Source: Microvirga lotononidis
GTDB lineage: Bacteria; Pseudomonadota; Alphaproteobacteria; Rhizobiales; Beijerinckiaceae
Reading direction: 5' to 3'
Assembly: GCF_034627025.1 (NCBI RefSeq)
Contig: NZ_CP141048.1
Location: 2,058,001 to 2,122,000, forward strand
Length of the DNA stretch: 64,000 nucleotides
Made by a program: the position numbers and the translations under genes
Notes under the pieces: model-generated
The model's database searches: none
What the model saw: the letters and a program-made list of their open reading frames with translations, nothing else
What the model was told of the DNA's origin: nothing
Part shown: in pieces, positions 28,289-38,300 of the stretch
Layout of the letters: every line of letters begins with the position of its first letter
Numbering within the stretch: position 1 is the stretch's first letter

Positions 28289-29713
28289 GTGGCGGCACGG
28301 GCGGTCTTCGACGAGATGAGCGGCCATGACGGCCAGAGCAGGGATGCCTACCGGATCCTCCAGGACTGGCTGAAATCCGCCCCGCCGCACTTGCTGGAGC
28401 ATCGCCGCGAGGAAGCGGAGCTCTTCTTCCGCAGGGTCGGGATCACCTTCGCGGTCTACGGCAACACGGAAGCCGAGGAGCGGCTGATCCCTTTCGACAT
28501 CATCCCGCGCATCCTCTCGGGCAAGGAATGGAAGCGACTCTCGCAGGGCCTCGAACAGCGCGTGAAGGCCCTCAACCTGTTCCTGAAGGACATCTACGGG
28601 CCGCGGGAGATCCTGCGCGCCGGAATCATTCCGCCGGAGCTCGTCTATCTCAATCCCTATTACCGCCCGCAGATGCACGGGCTGTCCCTGAACAGCGACA
28701 TCTACGTGCAGGTGGCGGGGATCGACATCGTCCGGGTCGACGACCAGGATTTCTATGTGCTCGAGGACAACCTGCGTACGCCCTCCGGGGTCTCCTACAT
28801 GCTGGAGAACCGGGAGGTGATGATGCGCCTCTTCCCCGAACTCGTGGGAATGCAGCGCATCCGGCCTATCGAGAATTATATCGACGAGCTTTTGGGCACC
28901 CTCAAATCGGTCGCGCCGGCGAGTTCTCCCTGGGATCCGACCGTGGTTCTCCTCACGCCCGGTTCGCTCAATTCCGCCTATTACGAGCACAGCTTCCTGG
29001 CCGACCGGATGGGCGTGGAACTGGTCGAGGGACGTGACCTCTTCGTGCGCGACGAGATGGTCTACATGCGCACCACCGAGGGGCCGAAGCGCGTCGACGT
29101 GATCTACAGCCGCATCGACGACGACTTCCTCGACCCGCTGGTCTTCCGTCCGGATTCCGCCCTGGGTGTGCCGGGCCTGATCGCCGCCTATCGCGCCGGT
29201 AACGTCGCCATCGCCAATGCGCCCGGAACGGGGGTAGCCGACGACAAGGCCATGTACTCCTACGTGCCCGACATCGTGCGCTTCTACATGGGCGAGGAAC
29301 CGATCCTGAAGAACGTGCCGACCTGGCGCTGCCGCGAGCGGGAGGCGCTGTCCTACGTGCTCGACAACCTGCACGAACTCGTCGTGAAGGAGGTCAACGG
29401 CTCGGGCGGCTACGGCATGCTGGTGGGACCGCATGCGAGCGCGGAAGCCCGCGAGCATTTCAAGGCGCGGATCCTCGCCAATCCGGACAATTACATTGCC
29501 CAGCCGACGCTGGCCCTCTCGACGAGCCCGATCTTCACCGAGAAGGGGCTGGCGCCCCGCCACGTGGATCTGCGCCCCTTCGTCCTGACGGGCCGCGACG
29601 GCGTCAGGCTCGTGCCCGGCGGGCTCACCCGCGTGGCCCTGACCGAAGGGTCGCTCGTGGTCAATTCGAGCCAGGGCGGCGGAACCAAGGATACCTGGGT
29701 GCTGAGTGAATGA
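28289..29713 (+). CDS. Circularly permuted ATP-grasp protein (DUF404/DUF407-type)
   Basis: A 474-residue protein of the circularly permuted ATP-grasp type 2 family: conserved NPYYRPQMHGLS, VLEDNLRTPSGVSYMLENR (near residues 165-183), GVELVEGRDLFV and the late VKEVNGSGGYGMLVGP nucleotide-binding loop. ATP-grasp enzymes join a carboxylate to an amine via acyl-phosphate. Here the family always travels with alpha-E, transglutaminase and Anbu genes, which suggests peptide synthesis or tagging. The GTG start is preceded by GAGGAGAT; an ATG nine codons later is possible. The product of this enzyme is not known. Confidence 0.9.
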   Translation: MAARAVFDEMSGHDGQSRDAYRILQDWLKSAPPHLLEHRREEAELFFRRVGITFAVYGNTEAEERLIPFDIIPRILSGKEWKRLSQGLEQRVKALNLFLKDIYGPREILRAGIIPPELVYLNPYYRPQMHGLSLNSDIYVQVAGIDIVRVDDQDFYVLEDNLRTPSGVSYMLENREVMMRLFPELVGMQRIRPIENYIDELLGTLKSVAPASSPWDPTVVLLTPGSLNSAYYEHSFLADRMGVELVEGRDLFVRDEMVYMRTTEGPKRVDVIYSRIDDDFLDPLVFRPDSALGVPGLIAAYRAGNVAIANAPGTGVADDKAMYSYVPDIVRFYMGEEPILKNVPTWRCREREALSYVLDNLHELVVKEVNGSGGYGMLVGPHASAEAREHFKARILANPDNYIAQPTLALSTSPIFTEKGLAPRHVDLRPFVLTGRDGVRLVPGGLTRVALTEGSLVVNSSQGGGTKDTWVLSE

Positions 29714-29728
29714 GCGGGAGCGTTTCGC

Positions 29729-30673
29729 GTGCTGAGTCGTGATGCCGACAGCCTTTACTGGCTCTCCCGCTACGTGGAGCGGGCCGAGAACACGGCGCGC
29801 ATTCTCGATGTCGCCTATCGCATGGCCTCGATGCCGATCTCCTATAACGGCGTCGAGACCAACGAATGGGAATCGGCCCTCGTCACGGCCGGCGGCATCG
29901 ATCAGTTCCGCGCCGTCCATGGGGATGCGACGCCCGAGAACGTGATCGAGTTCCTGGCCTTCTCCGAGGCCAATCCGTCGAGCATCCAGAGCAGCTTCGA
30001 CACGGCGCGGCAGAATGCCCGCTCCGTGCGGTCCGCGCTCACCTCCGAGATGTGGGAGGCGATCAACTCCGCCTGGCTCGACCTGCGCCGCTACCGGTCG
30101 AAGAAGATCAACGTCGAGGATCTTCCCCGTTTCCTGAACCTCGTGAAGGAAGCCTCGCTGCGCTACGACGGCTCGGCCATGCGAACGATGCTGCGCAACG
30201 ATGCCTATTGGTTCTCGCGGCTCGGCGTCTACATCGAGCGCGCCGACAACACCGCGCGGGTGCTGGATGTGAAGTATCACGTGCTCCTGCCGCAGGATGC
30301 GGCGGTGGGCGGCGGCATCGATTATTACCAATGGGCCGCCATCCTGCGCTCGGTCTCGGCGCTGGTGAGCTATCAATGGGTCTATCACCAGAACCTGCGG
30401 CCCTGGCTCGTGGCGGATCTGCTGATCCTGCGCGAGGAGATGCCGCGCTCACTCGCCGCCTGCTACGCGTTCCTGTCCCGCCACCTGGACGACATCTCTC
30501 ACCGTTACGGAACGTCGGGTGCGGCCCAGCGACAGGCGCGGGCGACGCATGCGCGCCTCGCGAACCAGAACATCGAGGACATCTTCCAGCACGGGCTGCA
30601 CGAGTTCCTGCAGGACTTTCTTGCCGAGAACAACCGGCTCGGGCAGGCCATCACGAACCAGTATCTGTGCTGA
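29729..30673 (+). CDS. Alpha-E domain-containing protein (DUF403)
   Basis: A 314-residue all-helical protein with the family's hallmark start MLSRDADSLYWLSRYVERAENTAR and repeated WFSRLGVYIERADNTARVLD around residue 160. Alpha-E proteins have no demonstrated catalysis. They are found next to, or fused with, circularly permuted ATP-grasp proteins and are thought to be partners in the same ligase complex. The GTG start lies 16 bp after the ATP-grasp stop, and the next gene follows after 3 bp, so it is embedded in one operon. Confidence 0.92.
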   Translation: MLSRDADSLYWLSRYVERAENTARILDVAYRMASMPISYNGVETNEWESALVTAGGIDQFRAVHGDATPENVIEFLAFSEANPSSIQSSFDTARQNARSVRSALTSEMWEAINSAWLDLRRYRSKKINVEDLPRFLNLVKEASLRYDGSAMRTMLRNDAYWFSRLGVYIERADNTARVLDVKYHVLLPQDAAVGGGIDYYQWAAILRSVSALVSYQWVYHQNLRPWLVADLLILREEMPRSLAACYAFLSRHLDDISHRYGTSGAAQRQARATHARLANQNIEDIFQHGLHEFLQDFLAENNRLGQAITNQYLC

Positions 30674-30676
30674 GCC

Positions 30677-31495
30677 ATGCGCATCCGCATCACTCACGAG
30701 ACGGTCTATCACTACAGCGAGCCCGCCAAGTCGGCGATCCAGCTCCTGCGGCTGACGCCGCGAGGCTGCGACAGCCAGACCGTCCTGTCCTGGAACATCG
30801 ACATGGACGGCGATGCCCGGCTGATGCGCCGGGAGGACTGGTACGGCAACATCGTCCACAGCCTGTCCGTCTCCGGTCCCCTGAGCCAGATCACCCTGCA
30901 TGTGGCCGGCGAGATCGAGACCACGGACACGGCCGGGATCATCCGGGGAGGGGTGGAACGCTTCCCCGAGATCTTCTACCTGCGGGATACGCCGCTGACC
31001 CGGGCCGACGCCGCCATTCGCGAGTTCGCCGAGCTCACGGCGGGCCGTTTCACCAATCCGCTCGACCAGGCCCATGCGCTCCTCGGCGCCATCCCCGCGC
31101 GCCTGCGCTTCGACACGCAGGCCACCAGCGCCACGACCACGGGCGCGGACGCTTTCGCGGCAGGCCATGGGGTCTGTCAGGACTTCACCCATGTTTTCCT
31201 GAGCGCGGCACGCTGCCTCGAGATCCCCGCCCGCTATGTTTCCGGTTATCTGCATAAGCCCGGCGAGATTGAGCAGGAGGCCGGCCATGCCTGGGTCGAG
31301 GCCTATATTCCGGATCTCGGCTGGGTGAGTTTCGACCCTGCCAATGCTGTTTCCGCAACAGAACATTATGTCCGACTGGCCATCGGACTCGATTATCTTG
31401 ATGCGGCCCCGGTTCGAGGAAGCTATTACGGTATCACCCGTGAAGCGCTCGACGTTCGTTTGAGGATCGAAAGCGCCCGTCAATCACAGGCGTGA
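30677..31495 (+). CDS. Transglutaminase-like cysteine peptidase, bacterial N-terminal type
   Basis: A 272-residue protein with a bacterial transglutaminase-like N-terminal beta domain (MRIRITHETVYHYSEPAK) and a transglutaminase core. The catalytic triad is intact: Cys167 in GHGVCQDF, His204 in GHAWVEAY and Asp220 in SFDPANA. Such proteins usually act as peptidases or acyltransferases. Within this module it may cleave or transfer the peptide made by the ATP-grasp enzyme. No signal peptide is visible, so it is probably cytosolic. Confidence 0.92.
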   Translation: MRIRITHETVYHYSEPAKSAIQLLRLTPRGCDSQTVLSWNIDMDGDARLMRREDWYGNIVHSLSVSGPLSQITLHVAGEIETTDTAGIIRGGVERFPEIFYLRDTPLTRADAAIREFAELTAGRFTNPLDQAHALLGAIPARLRFDTQATSATTTGADAFAAGHGVCQDFTHVFLSAARCLEIPARYVSGYLHKPGEIEQEAGHAWVEAYIPDLGWVSFDPANAVSATEHYVRLAIGLDYLDAAPVRGSYYGITREALDVRLRIESARQSQA

Positions 31496-31548
31496 GAATG
31501 GCCTCGACAACAGAGCAACTCGACCAGAGGGCCCCAGGAGGAACACCC

Positions 31549-32298
31549 ATGACGTATTGTGTCGGCATCCTGGTGCGGGACGGCCTCGTCATGATCGCGG
31601 ATACGCGCACCAATGCGGGCGTCGACAACATCGCGACCTTCCGCAAGCTGCACCTGTTCGAGAACCCCGGCGAGCGCATCATCACGCTCGCCACCGCCGG
31701 CAATCTGTCGGCCAGCCAGTCCGTCATGTCGCTCTTGACCGAAGGGCTCGAGAATTCCGAAACCGGCGTGGTCGAGACACTCCTGACGGTGCCCAGCATG
31801 TTCAAGGCGGCCCAGCTCGTCGGCCGCGCCATCCGTCAGGTCTACGAGGTGGACGGGGTCGAGATCGAGAAGCGCCAGATGACCTTCGACGTCACCATGC
31901 TGCTCGGCGGGCAGATCGGATCGAGCCCCATGCGGCTCTATCAGGTCTATTCCGCCGGCAATGCCATCGAGGCCACCGTCGATACGCCCTTCCTGCAGAT
32001 CGGGGAGCCGAAATACGGCAAGCCGATCCTCGACCGGGCGATCTCCCACGGCACCAGCCTCGTGGAGGCCCTGAAGCTTGGCCTCATCTCGATGGATTCG
32101 ACCCTGAAGTCCAATCTCGGCGTCGGCCTGCCGATCGACATCGTGGTGGCGAGGCGCGATGCCCTGAAGGCGCAGGTGACCTACCGGATCCAGGAAGACG
32201 AGCCGTATTTCCGCGACCTGCGCGAGCGGTGGTCGGCGGCCCTGCGCGCGGCCCATCAGGCCATTCCCCACCCGCCTTATGCGGAAGAGGTTCTCTGA
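31549..32298 (+). CDS. Anbu (proteasome-type protease, COG3484)
   Basis: A 249-residue Ntn-hydrolase of the Anbu (ancestral beta subunit) group related to HslV and proteasome beta subunits. The start MTYCVGIL follows a textbook AGGAGGAACACC ribosome-binding site, so Thr2 becomes N-terminal after Met removal, as needed for the nucleophile. The conserved DTRTNAGVDNIATFRK block follows. Anbu assembles into open helical or ring particles and its substrates are unknown. It closes the ATP-grasp, alpha-E, transglutaminase series, the context in which Anbu is normally found. Confidence 0.94.
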   Translation: MTYCVGILVRDGLVMIADTRTNAGVDNIATFRKLHLFENPGERIITLATAGNLSASQSVMSLLTEGLENSETGVVETLLTVPSMFKAAQLVGRAIRQVYEVDGVEIEKRQMTFDVTMLLGGQIGSSPMRLYQVYSAGNAIEATVDTPFLQIGEPKYGKPILDRAISHGTSLVEALKLGLISMDSTLKSNLGVGLPIDIVVARRDALKAQVTYRIQEDEPYFRDLRERWSAALRAAHQAIPHPPYAEEVL

Positions 32299-32331
32299 CG
32301 GTCAGCTCGGTGAGCGGCGCCTTGTGGGCTG

Positions 32332-32985
32332 ATGGTGAACGAGGGCTTCGTGATGGCGCCGTGCCGGCCTCGTAAGCTCTCCCGCCTTTGTCAGGCGCTG
32401 GCCACGCTTGACGCGATTCTCATGCCGGATTGGGATCTGCGCTACCACTCCTTCAATGCGCATTGGGGAGAGGGCGAGATGATGGCTTCGATGCGGAACG
32501 GCGAGGGCGACAACTGCTTCATCCTCTTCAATCCCCATGGCGTGTTCGTCAGGGGACATGCGGTTGGGATGCGCATGGAGCGCCCGTCCACCGAACCGAG
32601 CCTGCTCCAAACCGTTCCGGCGGAATTCCATGCCGCTCTTCAAGAGCCCGCCTTCAGTTTCGAGAAGGCGACGTTCTGCCGATGGGCAACGTGGGAAAGC
32701 GAGGGATGGGGCGGCTGGCCGGCGCGACACTCATCGCATGGCGATCGGAATGAGGCGCGACGTGTTCTATCCATCTTGGATGGTAATCCGCGCACTTATC
32801 AGGCCTGGGCGGAGGGGTATTACGGGAAGGCTCTGGTGGCATCGGCCATCGACGCGATCTATGCCCACCGAACGCTCGAATCGGACCTCGTCCACGCACT
32901 GAACCCGGATCGGAGCATGACCGACCTCGCAGAAGAGATCCGCGAGATCGGCTATCCTTCGACTCTTCCTGGCGGAGGTTCGTAA
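32332..32985 (+). CDS. Conserved protein of unknown function downstream of Anbu
   Basis: A 217-residue protein, no family name recognised. Distinct blocks are PDWDLRYHSFNAHWGEGEMMASMRNGEGD (about residues 32-60, given here only as its ends PDWD and NGEGD would show), aromatic-rich WATWESEGWGGWPA, and a C-terminal helical part with YGKALVASAIDAIY. It looks like a single-domain cytosolic protein with many Trp and His residues. It starts 34 bp after the Anbu stop on the same strand and so may belong to that operon. The true start could be the ATG at the MPDWD residue. Confidence 0.65.
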   Translation: MVNEGFVMAPCRPRKLSRLCQALATLDAILMPDWDLRYHSFNAHWGEGEMMASMRNGEGDNCFILFNPHGVFVRGHAVGMRMERPSTEPSLLQTVPAEFHAALQEPAFSFEKATFCRWATWESEGWGGWPARHSSHGDRNEARRVLSILDGNPRTYQAWAEGYYGKALVASAIDAIYAHRTLESDLVHALNPDRSMTDLAEEIREIGYPSTLPGGGS

Positions 32986-33001
32986 GATCCCGGCGCGGTG
33001 C

Positions 33002-33640
33002 TCAAGCGGTCCGGTGGTGGTGACGCTTCGCGTCGTAGCGCATGAGCTGCAGGACCGCCCCATAGGGAGCAATCGCAATCGCCGCGAGCGCGAGCTTCAC
33101 CAGATAGTCGGCCACCGCCAGATTGGTCCAGGGCAGGGCGATGCACTGATCCGCGATGCCGACATGTCCGAGCGCGTCGCTGATGGTGAGGCCGAGGCCG
33201 GGCACCACGCCGCAATAGAAGGCGAAGGAGAAGAAGATCGCCGTGTCCAGGGCCGAGGAAATCACGGAAGACACGAAGGGCGGCATCCACCAGGCATGAC
33301 CGCGCAGGCGGAAGAAGATCTGGATGTCGAGGAGCTGAGAGGTCAGGAAGGCCGCCCCCGAGGCGATCGCGATGCGAGGCGATGCGAGGATGACCGAGAG
33401 TGCCACCGCCAGCGCGAAGCCGACATAAACCACCCGGCGGGCGCCTTGAGGGCCAAAGCGCCGGCTCGCCAGATCGGTGACCAGGAACGAGAACGGATAG
33501 CTGAAGGCGCCCCAGGTCAGGTAATTGTCCAGGCCCAAGTGCTGGAAGGGATATTGGACCAGAATGTTCGACGAGAGGACGACGAGGGTCATTGCCGCAA
33601 GGGCAATGAGAAAGTCGCGGCGGTCGAGCTTTGTCATCAT
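33002..33640 (-). CDS. Queuosine precursor transporter (YhhQ/VUT family)
   Basis: A 212-residue inner-membrane protein of the VUT (COG1738) family, with about six helices, the TLVVLSSNILVQYP first segment, WGAFSYPFSFLVTDL (the family's F-x-x-TDL motif) and DALGHVGIADQC loop. YhhQ imports preQ0/preQ1 for tRNA queuosine modification. The ATG at 33640 (MMTKLDRRDFL) is preferred over an in-frame TTG upstream. It lies downstream of rpmB on the same strand but behind a terminator. No preQ1 riboswitch is visible. Confidence 0.9.
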   Translation of the reverse strand: MMTKLDRRDFLIALAAMTLVVLSSNILVQYPFQHLGLDNYLTWGAFSYPFSFLVTDLASRRFGPQGARRVVYVGFALAVALSVILASPRIAIASGAAFLTSQLLDIQIFFRLRGHAWWMPPFVSSVISSALDTAIFFSFAFYCGVVPGLGLTISDALGHVGIADQCIALPWTNLAVADYLVKLALAAIAIAPYGAVLQLMRYDAKRHHHRTA

Positions 33641-33680
33641 CGGTTTCTCTTGAGCCAACAGCTAAGGCTTCATGCAACGC

Positions 33681-33706
33681 AAAACGGGCGGCACCGAGGC
33701 CGCCCG
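33681..33706 (-). terminator. Rho-independent terminator of rpmB
   Basis: Stem CGGGCGGC / GCCGCCCG (8 bp, 33685-33706) followed on the minus strand by TTTTGCG. It lies 28 bp after the rpmB stop. Confidence 0.85.
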
Positions 33707-33733
33707 CAAAGCCGATTCACTGACGATCGGAGA

Positions 33734-34024
33734 TCAGCTCGCTGCAGCGAGCTTCTTCTCGATCTCGCGCTTCACAGCGAGGGCGGTGGTGGAGAGCTCT
33801 CCAGCCTTGGCCTTGGCCAGGAAGGCGTCGAGGCCGCCGCGATGCTCGACCGAGCGGAGCGCATTGGCGGAGACGCGCAGGCGCACGGAGCGCTGCAGGG
33901 TGTCAGATTGGAGCGTGACGTTGCAGAGGTTCGGCAGGAACTTCCGCTTCGTCTTGCGGTTCGAGTGGCTCACCAGGTGGCCACTCAGCACGGCCTTGCC
34001 GGTCAATTCGCAACGGCGCGACAT
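33734..34024 (-). CDS. rpmB: 50S ribosomal protein L28
   Basis: A 96-residue L28, longer than the E. coli 78-residue form as usual in alphaproteobacteria because of a C-terminal extension ending [11 protein letters not shown]. The N-terminus [12 protein letters not shown] and the [13 protein letters not shown] motif are diagnostic. It is monocistronic: a promoter lies about 110 bp upstream and a strong terminator lies just downstream. Confidence 0.97.
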   Translation of the reverse strand: MSRRCELTGKAVLSGHLVSHSNRKTKRKFLPNLCNVTLQSDTLQRSVRLRVSANALRSVEHRGGLDAFLAKAKAGELSTTALAVKREIEKKLAAAS

Positions 34025-34130
34025 GGGTTCAATCCTATTCGTCTATAAAGGGTCGCGACCTCGAATTCGCGGGTTTGCCTGATCGCAGATCCCGCGCGGC
34101 CGGACACCAGAAGTCCTTGGAAGGTGCGAG

Positions 34131-34160
34131 CCTATAGGCCAAAAAAGGGGAGGACGTCAA
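34131..34160 (-). promoter_or_regulatory. Promoter of rpmB
   Basis: On the minus strand, -35 TTGACG (34155-34160, within CTTGACG) and -10 TATAGG (34131-34136) are separated by 18 bp, close to the alphaproteobacterial sigma-70 pattern. The start codon of rpmB is about 107 bp downstream. Confidence 0.6.
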
Positions 34161-34210
34161 GAATAGTGCGACGCCGCATCTCGTTTTTTTGAAGCACCGA
34201 GGTCATGATT

Positions 34211-34241
34211 TATTCCGAATCTCGTGCGATGCAACGGAATA
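34211..34241. promoter_or_regulatory. Inverted repeat upstream of the DUF3108 gene
   Basis: TATTCCG-N17-CGGAATA, perfect 7-bp arms, ending 19 bp before the ATG at 34261. It could be an operator or part of the 5' UTR. No regulator is assigned. Confidence 0.3.
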
Positions 34242-34260
34242 GACTATCAGGACAGCCTCC

Positions 34261-35136
34261 ATGCGCCTCATCGCCTCAGCTCTCATGACCTTGGCTTTCG
34301 CCGGATCGGGCGCGCTCGCGCAAGCCCAGACGGGGCCGGCCCAGACCCTGAAAGTGAGCTATGACATCACCCTGGCAGGTCTGCCCTTGGGTAAGGCCGA
34401 CCTGTCGTCGTCCTTCAAGGGACCGAAATACGAGATGGAGGGGCGGGCGAAGCTGACCGGGCTCGCCATGATCCTGACCGGCGGCCGGGGCGAGGCCAAT
34501 GCCTCCGGCACCCTGGACGGCGATGCGCCGCCCCGTTCGAACACCTTCTCCGTGGTGTCGAAGACCTCGGACAACCAGCGCGTCGTCCGCATGGGGATCA
34601 GGAGCGGCCGGGTGGCCCAGGTCGAGATCGATCCGCCCTTGGAGCCCAAGCCCGACCGGGTTCCCGTCAAGGCAGCCGACAAGAAGGGCGTGGTCGATCC
34701 CATGAGTGCCCTGCTCATGCCGGCCATGGCGTCGAAGAACCTGACCGACCCGGCCAATTGCGACCGGACCATCCCGGTCTTCGACGGCGCCTCCCGCCTG
34801 AACGTGGTCCTCTCCTATGCGGAGACGAAGAAGGTCGAGGTACCGGGTTATTCCGGGCCTGTCCTGGTATGCAATGCCCGTTACGTGCCGATTTCCGGGC
34901 ACCGGAGCGAACGTCCCGGCACGAAATTCATGCAGGACAACAAGGACATGTCCGTATGGCTGGCGCCCGTCGAAGGACCGCGCGTGCTCTTTCCGCTCAA
35001 GGTCTCGGTGCGTACCATGATCGGCATGGGCGAGATGCAGGCTTCTCTCTGGTCCCTGGAGGACGGGAAATCGCCTGCACCGTCCCGAAAGACCATGAAG
35101 GCCGACGAGACCATCAAGGCGGAGGTCGTCCAGTAA
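34261..35136 (+). CDS. DUF3108 domain-containing periplasmic protein
   Basis: A 291-residue exported protein: signal peptide through about residue 23 (ALAQAQTG), then a DUF3108 beta-rich domain with the typical LKVSYDITLAGLPLGKADL entry, the DPMSALLMPA motif near residue 143 and cysteines in PANCDRTI and VLVCNARYVPI that could pair. DUF3108 proteins are periplasmic and of unknown biochemical role; an outer-membrane or cell-envelope function is likely. It is a single-gene unit, divergent from rpmB. Confidence 0.85.
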   Translation: MRLIASALMTLAFAGSGALAQAQTGPAQTLKVSYDITLAGLPLGKADLSSSFKGPKYEMEGRAKLTGLAMILTGGRGEANASGTLDGDAPPRSNTFSVVSKTSDNQRVVRMGIRSGRVAQVEIDPPLEPKPDRVPVKAADKKGVVDPMSALLMPAMASKNLTDPANCDRTIPVFDGASRLNVVLSYAETKKVEVPGYSGPVLVCNARYVPISGHRSERPGTKFMQDNKDMSVWLAPVEGPRVLFPLKVSVRTMIGMGEMQASLWSLEDGKSPAPSRKTMKADETIKAEVVQ

Positions 35137-35180
35137 GTCCTGAAAACCCCTCGCGATTCATGTTGTTTCAGGTAGCGAAA

Positions 35181-35220
35181 GCGGGCTGCGGCACCATATA
35201 AGGGGCTAACCGCAGCCTGC
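35181..35220 (+). terminator. Long hairpin between the DUF3108 gene and the helicase
   Basis: GCGGGCTGCGG pairs with CCGCAGCCTGC over 11 bp (one G-U) around an 18-nt loop. There is no T-tract, so it may be a Rho-independent-like terminator lacking the U run, or a 5' UTR element of the helicase gene. Confidence 0.35.
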
Positions 35221-35330
35221 CGCATGGGCCCGAGGCTGCTTCGTAGGGAAGGCTCCTGGCGCCGGTCTCCGGCTCTAAAGCCTCTCGGCTCTCACTCCGG
35301 GACCTTTTCAGCATTACCCGTCATCCAGGC

Positions 35331-38300
35331 ATGTCCCGTCGTTCCCTTCCTCCGCAAGTGCGTGCGCGCGGCGTGACCGCCGTGCTCGGCCCCACCAACA
35401 CCGGCAAGACCCATCTGGCCATCGAGCGCATGCTCGGCCACGACAGCGGCATGATCGGCCTGCCCCTGCGCCTCCTGGCGCGCGAGGTCTACAACCGCGT
35501 GGTGGAGAAGGCGGGGCATCACAACGTCGCCCTGGTGACGGGCGAGGAGAAGATCAAGCCGGACCGGCCGCGCTACTGGATCTCCACCGTCGAAGCCATG
35601 CCGCGGGATCTCGATCTCGCCTTCGTGGCCGTGGACGAGATCCAGCTCGCCAGCGATCTGGACCGGGGGCACGTGTTCACCGACCGCCTCCTGAACCAGC
35701 GCGGACGCGAGGAGACGCTTCTCATCGGCTCGGCCACCATGCGCCCCCTGATCGAGGCGCTGATCCCCGGTGTGCACGTGGTCACGCGGCCGCGCCTGTC
35801 GAAGCTGTCCTTCGCAGGCGAGAAGAAGGTTTCGCGCCTGCCCCGCCGCTCGGCCATCGTGGCCTTCTCGGCCGAGGAGGTCTACGGCATCGCCGAGCTG
35901 ATCCGCCGCCAGAGCGGCGGCGCCGCTGTGGTGCTGGGCGCCCTGTCGCCCCGGACCCGCAACGCCCAGGTCGAGCTCTACCAGAACGGGGACGTGGATT
36001 ACCTCATCGCCACCGATGCCATCGGCATGGGGCTCAATCTCGACGTGGACCATGTGGCGTTCGCGTCCGACAAGAAGTTCGATGGGTTCCAGTTCCGCAA
36101 GCTCAACAATCCGGAACTCGCCCAGATCGCCGGCCGCGCCGGCCGTTACATGCGCGACGGCACCTTCGGCTCCACGGGCCGTTGTCCGCCTTTCGATGCG
36201 GAAACCGTCGAGGCGCTCGAAAATCATACCTTCGACCCGGTGCGGATCCTGCAATGGCGCAATCCGGACCTGGATTTCTCCTCGCTCGCCCGCCTGCGCG
36301 ATTCCCTCGGGACGCAGCCGAGGGAGCACGGTCTCGTGCGGGCGCCCACCGGCGAGGATGTGACCGCCCTCGAGGTCCTGGCCCGGGAGGACGACATCCG
36401 GGCCATGACCCGCACCCAATATGCCGTGGAACGGCTCTGGCAGATCTGCCAGGTGCCGGATTACCGGAAGGTTTCCCCGCAGACTCATGCGGATCTCGTC
36501 GGCCAGCTCTATCGTTTCCTCATGAAGGATGGGGCCATCCCGGCCGACTGGTTCGCCCGCCATCTGTCCGCCATGGACCGGACCGATGGGGATATCGACA
36601 CCCTCTCCAACCGCATCGCCCAGGTCCGGACCTGGTCCTTCGTCGCTAACCGTCCCGACTGGTTGAAGGATCCAGAGCATTGGCAGGATGTTGCGCGTCA
36701 GGTAGAGGACAAGCTATCGGATGCGCTCCATGAACGCCTCGCCCAACGATTCATCGACCGGCGGACGAGCGTTCTCATGCGGCGCTTGAGAGAGAAAACG
36801 ATGCTCGAAGCGGAAATTACGACCACCGGCGACGTCACCGTCGAGGGTCAGCATATCGGTCACCTGCACGGCTTTCATTTCGTGCCCGATCCCCAGGCCG
36901 ACACCACGGAGGCCAAGACCCTGCGCAACGCGGCCAGCAAGGCCCTGGCCGGGGAGATCGAAGCGCGGGCTGACCGGTTCGCCGAGGCTCCCGATGCCAT
37001 GCTCGTGCTGTCGAACGACGGCACGATCCGCTGGATGGGCGACCCGGTCGCCAAGCTGGAGGCCGGCGACAAGCTGTTCGAGCCCCGCGTGCGCATCCTC
37101 TCGGACGAGCACCTCACGGGCTCGGCCCGGGAGAAAGTGGACACACGCCTGCGCGCCTGGCTGAAGGCCTATGTCGTGCGCCTGCTCGGACCGCTGCTGC
37201 AGCTCGAGGACAGCGCCGAGCTGACGGGCCTTGCCCGCGGCATCGGGTTCCAGATCGGCGAGGCCCTGGGCGTTCTGGAGCGCGCGAAGGTCCTCAACGA
37301 CGTGCGCAGCCTCGACCAGGATGCCCGCGGTGCCCTGCGCAAGGCCGGCATCCGGTTCGGCGCCTATCACCTCTACCTGCCCGCTCTCCTGAAGCCGGCG
37401 CCCCGCGTCCTGGCGACCCAGCTCTGGGCCCTGCGGAACGGCGGCCTCGACCAGAAGGGCATCGACGAGATCGCCCATCTCGCCCAGTCCGGCCGGACCT
37501 CGATCCCGGTCGATCCCGAGATCGCCCACGGACTCTATCGCGCGGCCGGCTTCCGCGTGCTCGGCGGCCGCGCCGTGCGCGTCGACATCCTGGAGCGCTT
37601 GGCTGACCTGATCCGTCCCGCCATCGCCTACCGTCCCGGCATCACCCCTGGCGAGCCCCCGGCCGGTGCGGCCGACGGGGAGAGCTTCGTCCCGACCGTG
37701 TCCATGACCTCGCTCGTGGGCTGCGCCGGCGAGGACTTCGCCACGATCCTCAAGTCCCTCGGCTACGTGATGGACCGCCGGCCCGGACCCGCCATCACCG
37801 TCCCGCTCGTCGAGGCTCCGAAGGTCGTCGAGCCGCAGGCCGCTGCTGTCGAGAGTGACATTGCCGCTCCGACCGAGACCACCGAAACCGCTGTCGGTAC
37901 GGAAGAGATCGGGGCCGTCGCGGTGGCCGAGCCTGAGGCGAGCGTCTCGGAGCAGGAGTTGGCGACGAGCGCCGCCGAGGCCGTGGCTTCCCCCGAAGGC
38001 CAGTTGCTGGCTCCCGTCGAGGCTTCGTCCGAGGTTCCTGCGGCTGAAACCCCGGCCGAGCCTGAGATGATCGAGGTCTGGCGCCAGGGTCGCCGCCACC
38101 ACGAGGGCGGGCAGGCCCGGCATGGCCGCGACGCCCGCGGCGGACGTCACCAGGAGCGCGGCGAGCGTCGCCAGCGTCATGGCGGCGAAGCCCAGGGCGA
38201 GCCCGGCGAGCGCCGTCCGCGTCCCGAGCGCCGCGAGGCGCAAGGGGAGGGCGGGCGTCCGCAGAACCGCCTGCCGCGCGGCCCCGGCCGTGGGGAGGAT

